Shown piece by piece: positions 59,001 through 64,000 of a DNA stretch of 64,000 nt (the stretch's first letter is position 1; each line of letters begins with the position of its first letter). Source of the DNA: Osmia lignaria lignaria (Eukaryota; Arthropoda; Insecta; Hymenoptera; Megachilidae). A program made the translations under genes and the position numbers. The notes beneath the pieces were generated by a model. The model saw nothing but the letters and a program-made list of their open reading frames with translations, had not been told where the DNA came from and did no database searches. The stretch covers positions 1,798,001 through 1,862,000 of the forward strand of contig NC_135034.1 in the NCBI RefSeq assembly GCF_051020975.1. Direction: 5' to 3'.

Positions 59001-61777
59001 TCCCACAGATCAAGGTACATTTAATAACAACATCATTCATACTATATCTACATTGGATATAATGTATTATACTGGTCCCTTCCCACAGATCAAGGTGCCT
59101 ACATTTAATAACAACATCATTCATACTATATCTTCATTGGATATAATGTAATATACTGATCCCTTCCCACAGGTCAATGTACATACAATAGCAAAATCGT
59201 TATTACTATATCTACATTAGGTATAATGTAATGTATTTACTACATCCTACAGATCATTGTACATTTAATAAGATCATTCATGCTATAGCTAAATTGGATA
59301 TAATGTAATATACTCACCCCTTCCCACAGATCAAGGTACCTACATTTAATAACAATATCATTATTACTACATCTACATTAGATATAATGCAATATACGGA
59401 TTCCTTCCCACAGATCAATGTACATTTAATAACAACATCATTCATACTATAACTACATTGGATATAATGTAATATACTGATCCCTCCCCACAGATCAATG
59501 TACATTTTATAACAACATCATTCATACTATATCTACATTCGATATAATGTAATATACTGATCCCTTCCCATACGTCAATGTACATATAATAGCAAAATCG
59601 TTATTACTATATCTACATTAGGTATAATGTAATATACTGATCCCTGCCCACAGATCAATGTACCTACATTTAATAACAATATCATTAGTACTACGTCCAC
59701 ATTACATATAATGTAGTATACTGATTCCTTCTCACAGATCAGTGTAGATTTAATAACAACATCCTTCATACTATATCAACACTAGGTATAATGTAATATA
59801 CTGATCCCTTCCCACAGACCAAGGTGCCTACATTTAGTAACAATATCATTATTACTATATCTACATTAGATATAATGTAAGATCCTGATCCCTGCCCACC
59901 GGTCAATGTACATTTAATAACAACATCGTTCATACTATATCCACATTAGGTATAATGTAATATAGTGATTACGTCCCACAGATCAATGTACCTACATTTA
60001 ATAACATTATCATTAATTCTATATCTACATGAGACATAATGATATATACTAATCCCTGCCCACAGATCAATGTATATTTAATAGCGATATCATTATTACT
60101 ATATATACATTAGATATAATGTTATATACTGATCCCTGCCCACAGTTCAATGTTCCTATACTTAATAACAATATCATTAGTACTATATCCACATCATATA
60201 TAATGTAATATACTGATTCCTTCCCACAGATCAACGTAGATTTAATAACAACATCATTCATACAATATCAACACTAGGTATAATGTAATATAGTGATTAC
60301 ATCCCACAGATCAAGGTACATTTTATAACAACATCGTTCATACTATATCTACGGTGGATATAATGTAATATACTGATCCCTTCCCACAGACCAAGGTGCC
60401 TACATTTAGTAACAATATCATTCATACTATATCAACACTAGGTATAATGTAATATAGTGATTACATCCCACAGATCAAGGTACATTTTATAACAACATCG
60501 TTCATACTATATCTACATTGGATATAATGTAATATAATGATCCCTTCCCACAGACCAAGGTGCCTACATTTAGTAACAATATCATTATTACTATAACTAC
60601 ATTAGATATAATGTTATATACTGATCCCTGCCCACAGTTCATTGTACCTATACTTAATAACAATATCATTAGTAGTATATCCACATCATATATAATGTAA
60701 TATACTGATTCCTTCCCACAGATCAACGTAGATTTAATAACAACATCATTCATACTATATCAACACTAGGTATAATGTAATATAGTGATTACATCCCACA
60801 GATCAAGGTACATTTTATAACAACATCGTTCATACTATATCTACATTGGATATAATATAATATACTGATCCCTTCCGACAGATCAATGTACATTTAGTAA
60901 CACCATCATTCATTACATATCTATATTGGGTACAATGTAATATAGTGATTACATCCCACAGATTGATGTACATGTAATATCGATATCATTATTACTATAT
61001 CTACATTAGATATAATGTAATATACTGATCCCGGCCCATAGTTCAATGTACCTATATTTAATAATAATATCATTAGTACTATATCCACATCATATATAAT
61101 GTAATATACTGATTCCTTCCCACAGATCAATGTACATTAACAACAACATCATTCATGCTATAGCTAAATTGGATATAATGTAATATACTGATCCCTGCCC
61201 ACCGGTCAATGTTCATTTAATAACAACATCGTTCATACTATATCCACATTAGGTATAATGTAATATAGTGATTACGTCCCACAGATCAATGTACCTACAT
61301 TTAATAACAATATCCTTAGTACTATACCCACATTACACATAATGTAATATACTGATTCCTTCCCACAGATCAATGTACATTTAACAACAACATCATTCAT
61401 ACTATAACTACATTGGATATAATGTAATATACTGATCCCTTCCCACAGATCAAGGTATCTACATTTAATAACAACATCATTATTACTATATCTACACTAG
61501 ATATAATGCAATATACGGATTCCTTCCCACAGATCAATGTACATTTAATAACAACATCATTCATACAATATCAACACTAGGTATAATGTAATATAGTGAT
61601 TACATCCCACAGATCAAGGTACATTTTATAACAACATCGTTCATACTATATCTACGGTGGATATAATGTAATATACTGATCCCTGCCCACAGTTCAATGT
61701 AACTATATTTAATAACAATATCCTTAGTACTGTATCCACATTACACATAATGTAATATACTGATTCCTTCCCACAGA
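56096..61777. repeat. Mosaic satellite segment built from several blocks
   Basis: The part at 56.1-56.6 kb resembles 24.4-24.9 and 30.4-31.0 kb, sharing GTCAATGTTCATT. The part at 57.9-58.5 kb resembles 39.3-39.9 kb (offset 18,682) with extra substitutions. The part at 58.3-60.9 kb copies 52.1-54.65 kb (offset 6,226, then 6,259). At about 60,912 the offset drops by 732 bp and before 61,130 by a further 488 bp, both whole-monomer lengths. No gene is seen. Confidence 0.8.
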
Positions 61778-64000
61778 TCAATGTACATTTAACAACGACA
61801 TCATTCGTACTATATCTACATTGGATATAATGTAATATACTGATCCCTTCCCACAGATCAATGTACCTACATTTAATAACAATATCCTTAGTACTATATC
61901 CACATCACACATAATGTAATATACTGATTCCTTCCCACAGAACAATGTACATTTAATAACCCCATCATTCATACTATATCTACACGAGGTATAATGTAAT
62001 ATAGTGATTACATCCCCCAGATCAATGTACATATAACAACAACATCATTCATACTATATCTACATTGGATATAATGTAATATACTGATCCCTTCCCACAG
62101 GTCAATGTACATATAATAGTATAATTGTTATTACTATATCTACATTAGGTATAATGTAATGTATTTACTACATCCTACAGATCATTGTACATTTAATAAC
62201 ATCATTCATGCTATAGCTAAATTGGCTATAATGTAATATACTCACCCCTTCCCACAGATCAAGGTACCTACATTTAATAACAATATCATTATTACTACAT
62301 CTACATTAGATATAAAGTAATATACTGATCCCTGCCCACAGTTCAATGTACCTATATTTAATAATAATATCATTAGTACTATATCCACATCATATATAAT
62401 GTAATATACTGATTCCTTCCCACAGATCAACGTAGATTGAATAACAACATCATTCATTCAATATCAACACTAGGTATAATGTAATATAGTGATTACATCC
62501 CACAGATCAAGGTACATTTTATAACAACATCGTTCATACTATATCTACGGTGGATATAATGTAATATACTGATCCCTGCCCACAGTTCAATGTAACTATA
62601 TTTAATAACAATATCATTAGTACTATATCCACATCATATATAATGTAATATACTGATTCCTTCCCACAGATCAATGTACATTTAACAACCGCATCATTCA
62701 TACTATGTCTACATTGGATATAATGTAATATACTGTTCCCTTCCCACAGATCAATGTACATATAATAACAATATCATTATTACTATAACTACACTAGATA
62801 TAATGTAATATACTGATTCCTTCCCTCAGATCAATGTACATTTAATATCGATATCATTATTACTATTTCTACATTAGATATAATGTAATATACTGATCCC
62901 TTCCCACAGATCAATGTACCTACATTTAATAACAATACCATTAGTACTACGTCCACATTACATATAATGTAGTATACTGATTCCTTCTCTCAGATCAGTG
63001 TAGATTTAATAACAACATCCTTCATACTATATCAACATTAGGTATAATGTAATATACTGATCCCTTCCCACAGACCAAGGTGCCTACATTTAGTAACAAT
63101 ATCATTATTACTATATCTACATTAGATATAATGTAATATACTGATCCCTGCCCACCGGTCAATGTACATTTAATAACAACATCGTTCATACTATATCCAC
63201 ATTAGGTATAATGTAATATAGTGATTACGTCCCACAGATCAATGTACCTACATTTAATAACAATATCCTTAGTACTCTATCCACATTACACATAATGTAA
63301 TATACTGATTCCTTCCCACAGATCAATGTACATTTAACAACGACATCATTCGTACTATATCTACATTGGATATAATGTAATAGACTGATCCCTTCCCACA
63401 GATCAATGTACCTACATTTAATAACAATATCCTTAGTACTATATCCACATCACACATAATGTAATATACTGATTCCTTCCCACAGAACAATGTACATTTA
63501 ATAACCCCATCATTCATACTATATCTACACGAGGTATAATGTAATATAGTGATTACATCCCCCAGATCAATGTACATATAACCACAACATCATTCATACT
63601 ATATCTACATTGGATATAATGTAATATACTGATCCCTTCCCACAGGTCAATGTACATATAATAGTATAATTGTTATTACTATATCTACATTAGGTATAAG
63701 TTAATGTATCTACTACATCCTACAGATCATTGTACATTTCATAACATCATTCATGCTATAGCTAAATTGGCTATAATGTAATATACTCACCCCTTCCCAC
63801 AGATCAAGGTACCTACATTTAATAACAATATCATTATTACTACATCTACATTAGATATAATGTAATATACTGATCCCTGCCCACAGTTCAATGTACCTAT
63901 ATTTAATAATAATATCATTAGTACTATATCCACATCATATATAATGTAATATACTGATTCCTTCCCACAGATCAATGTACATAAACAACAACATCATTCA
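61778..64000. repeat. Right-edge tandem with a period of about 1,545 bp
   Basis: 61,778-62,400 recurs at 63,323 onward (offset 1,545) and the second copy runs off the window. Between them lies module X at about 62,580-63,485, collinear with 9,280-10,185. The length fits about 19 monomers, like the sub-units at 38-42 kb. Confidence 0.78.

Larger units (their letters stand above)
1..64000. repeat. Satellite DNA array of about 80-bp monomers filling the window
   Basis: Every line of the window shows the same unit: a TAATGTAATATA box, a pyrimidine-rich CCCTTCCCACAG segment, a GTAC-centred dyad, an AATAACAA stretch and an ACTATATC-type tail. All copies are head to tail in one orientation and I found no interruption by other sequence. 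Monomer starts measured at the G(A/G)TATAATGT box fall 80, 84, 77 or 79 bp apart, with rare exceptions. The mean spacing implies roughly 790 copies. The common 80-bp form has about 23 G+C, with C about three times as frequent as G on the plus strand. Both window ends lie inside the array, so its true length is unknown. Length, nesting and homogenisation fit a eukaryotic satellite. Centromeric or heterochromatic location is inference. Confidence 0.97.

Noticed and set aside
1..64000. TATAAT in almost every monomer, resembling a bacterial -10 box
   Set aside because: It is part of the conserved TATAATGTAATATA box, there is no spaced -35 element or downstream gene, and the array is not bacterial in character.
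1..64000. CRISPR-like regular repeats
   Set aside because: There is no unique spacer sequence. The whole 80-bp period is repeated, including the segments between the most conserved boxes.
1..64000. CENP-B box
   Set aside because: No segment with the TTCG and CGGG core spacing was found. The few TTCG occurrences (ATTCGTAC) lack the second half.
1..64000. tRNA, rRNA, telomere repeat, viral or transposon remnants
   Set aside because: No stretch departs from the monomer pattern, so there is no room for such an element and no matching motif was seen.

Overview
The whole 64 kb window is one uninterrupted satellite DNA array. I found no supported protein-coding gene, RNA gene, transposon, CRISPR array or unique sequence. 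The building block is an AT-rich monomer of about 80 bp (the common form is roughly 29% G+C by hand count), repeated head to tail in one orientation about 790 times. The array runs off both ends. An array this long, organised in nested higher-order units and shaped by in-register exchange, points to a eukaryotic chromosome, most plausibly centromeric, pericentromeric or subtelomeric heterochromatin. The lineage cannot be told from the sequence and I do not recognise the satellite family.

Monomers fall into discrete length classes. Alpha is 80 bp. Beta is 84 bp and carries a 4-bp insertion next to a GTAC-centred dyad. Gamma is 77 bp with a different 5' part and a distinctive 3' tail. An alpha/gamma hybrid is 79 bp. 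Alpha and beta often alternate, giving a 164-bp dimer, but not strictly. Rare oddities are an 85-bp monomer (1,626-1,710) and a 51-bp truncated monomer (43,047-43,097 and 52,589-52,639).

Above the monomer there are at least two further levels. First, 1.3-1.6 kb units of about 16-20 monomers are tandem at 38.1-42.5 kb, again at 47.6-52.1 kb, and at 61.8-64 kb. Second, there are very large units. A 9,542-bp unit is present as two full copies plus a partial third (about 34.8-56.1 kb). A unit of about 6.26 kb is present as 14.3-20.6 kb and, shortened or expanded by whole monomers, as 24.7-30.4 kb and 30.8-33.7 kb. Part of it also lies 6,259 bp upstream (10.9-14.3 kb). The stretches 1-6.2, 8.0-10.3, 20.6-24.2, 33.7-34.8 and 56.1-61.8 kb are mosaics of the same monomer variants.

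The parts do not work together as genes. The visible logic is concerted evolution: amplification of blocks, deletions and insertions in whole monomers (80, 160, 484, 488, 732 bp), and switches between sequence types inside otherwise collinear copies. The feature most suggestive of function is a short dyad in the middle of most monomers that is kept in altered form across length classes, with a second inverted repeat at the monomer junction about 40 bp away. Block boundaries are approximate (tens of bases) because neighbouring monomers are similar; all alignments were done by eye.
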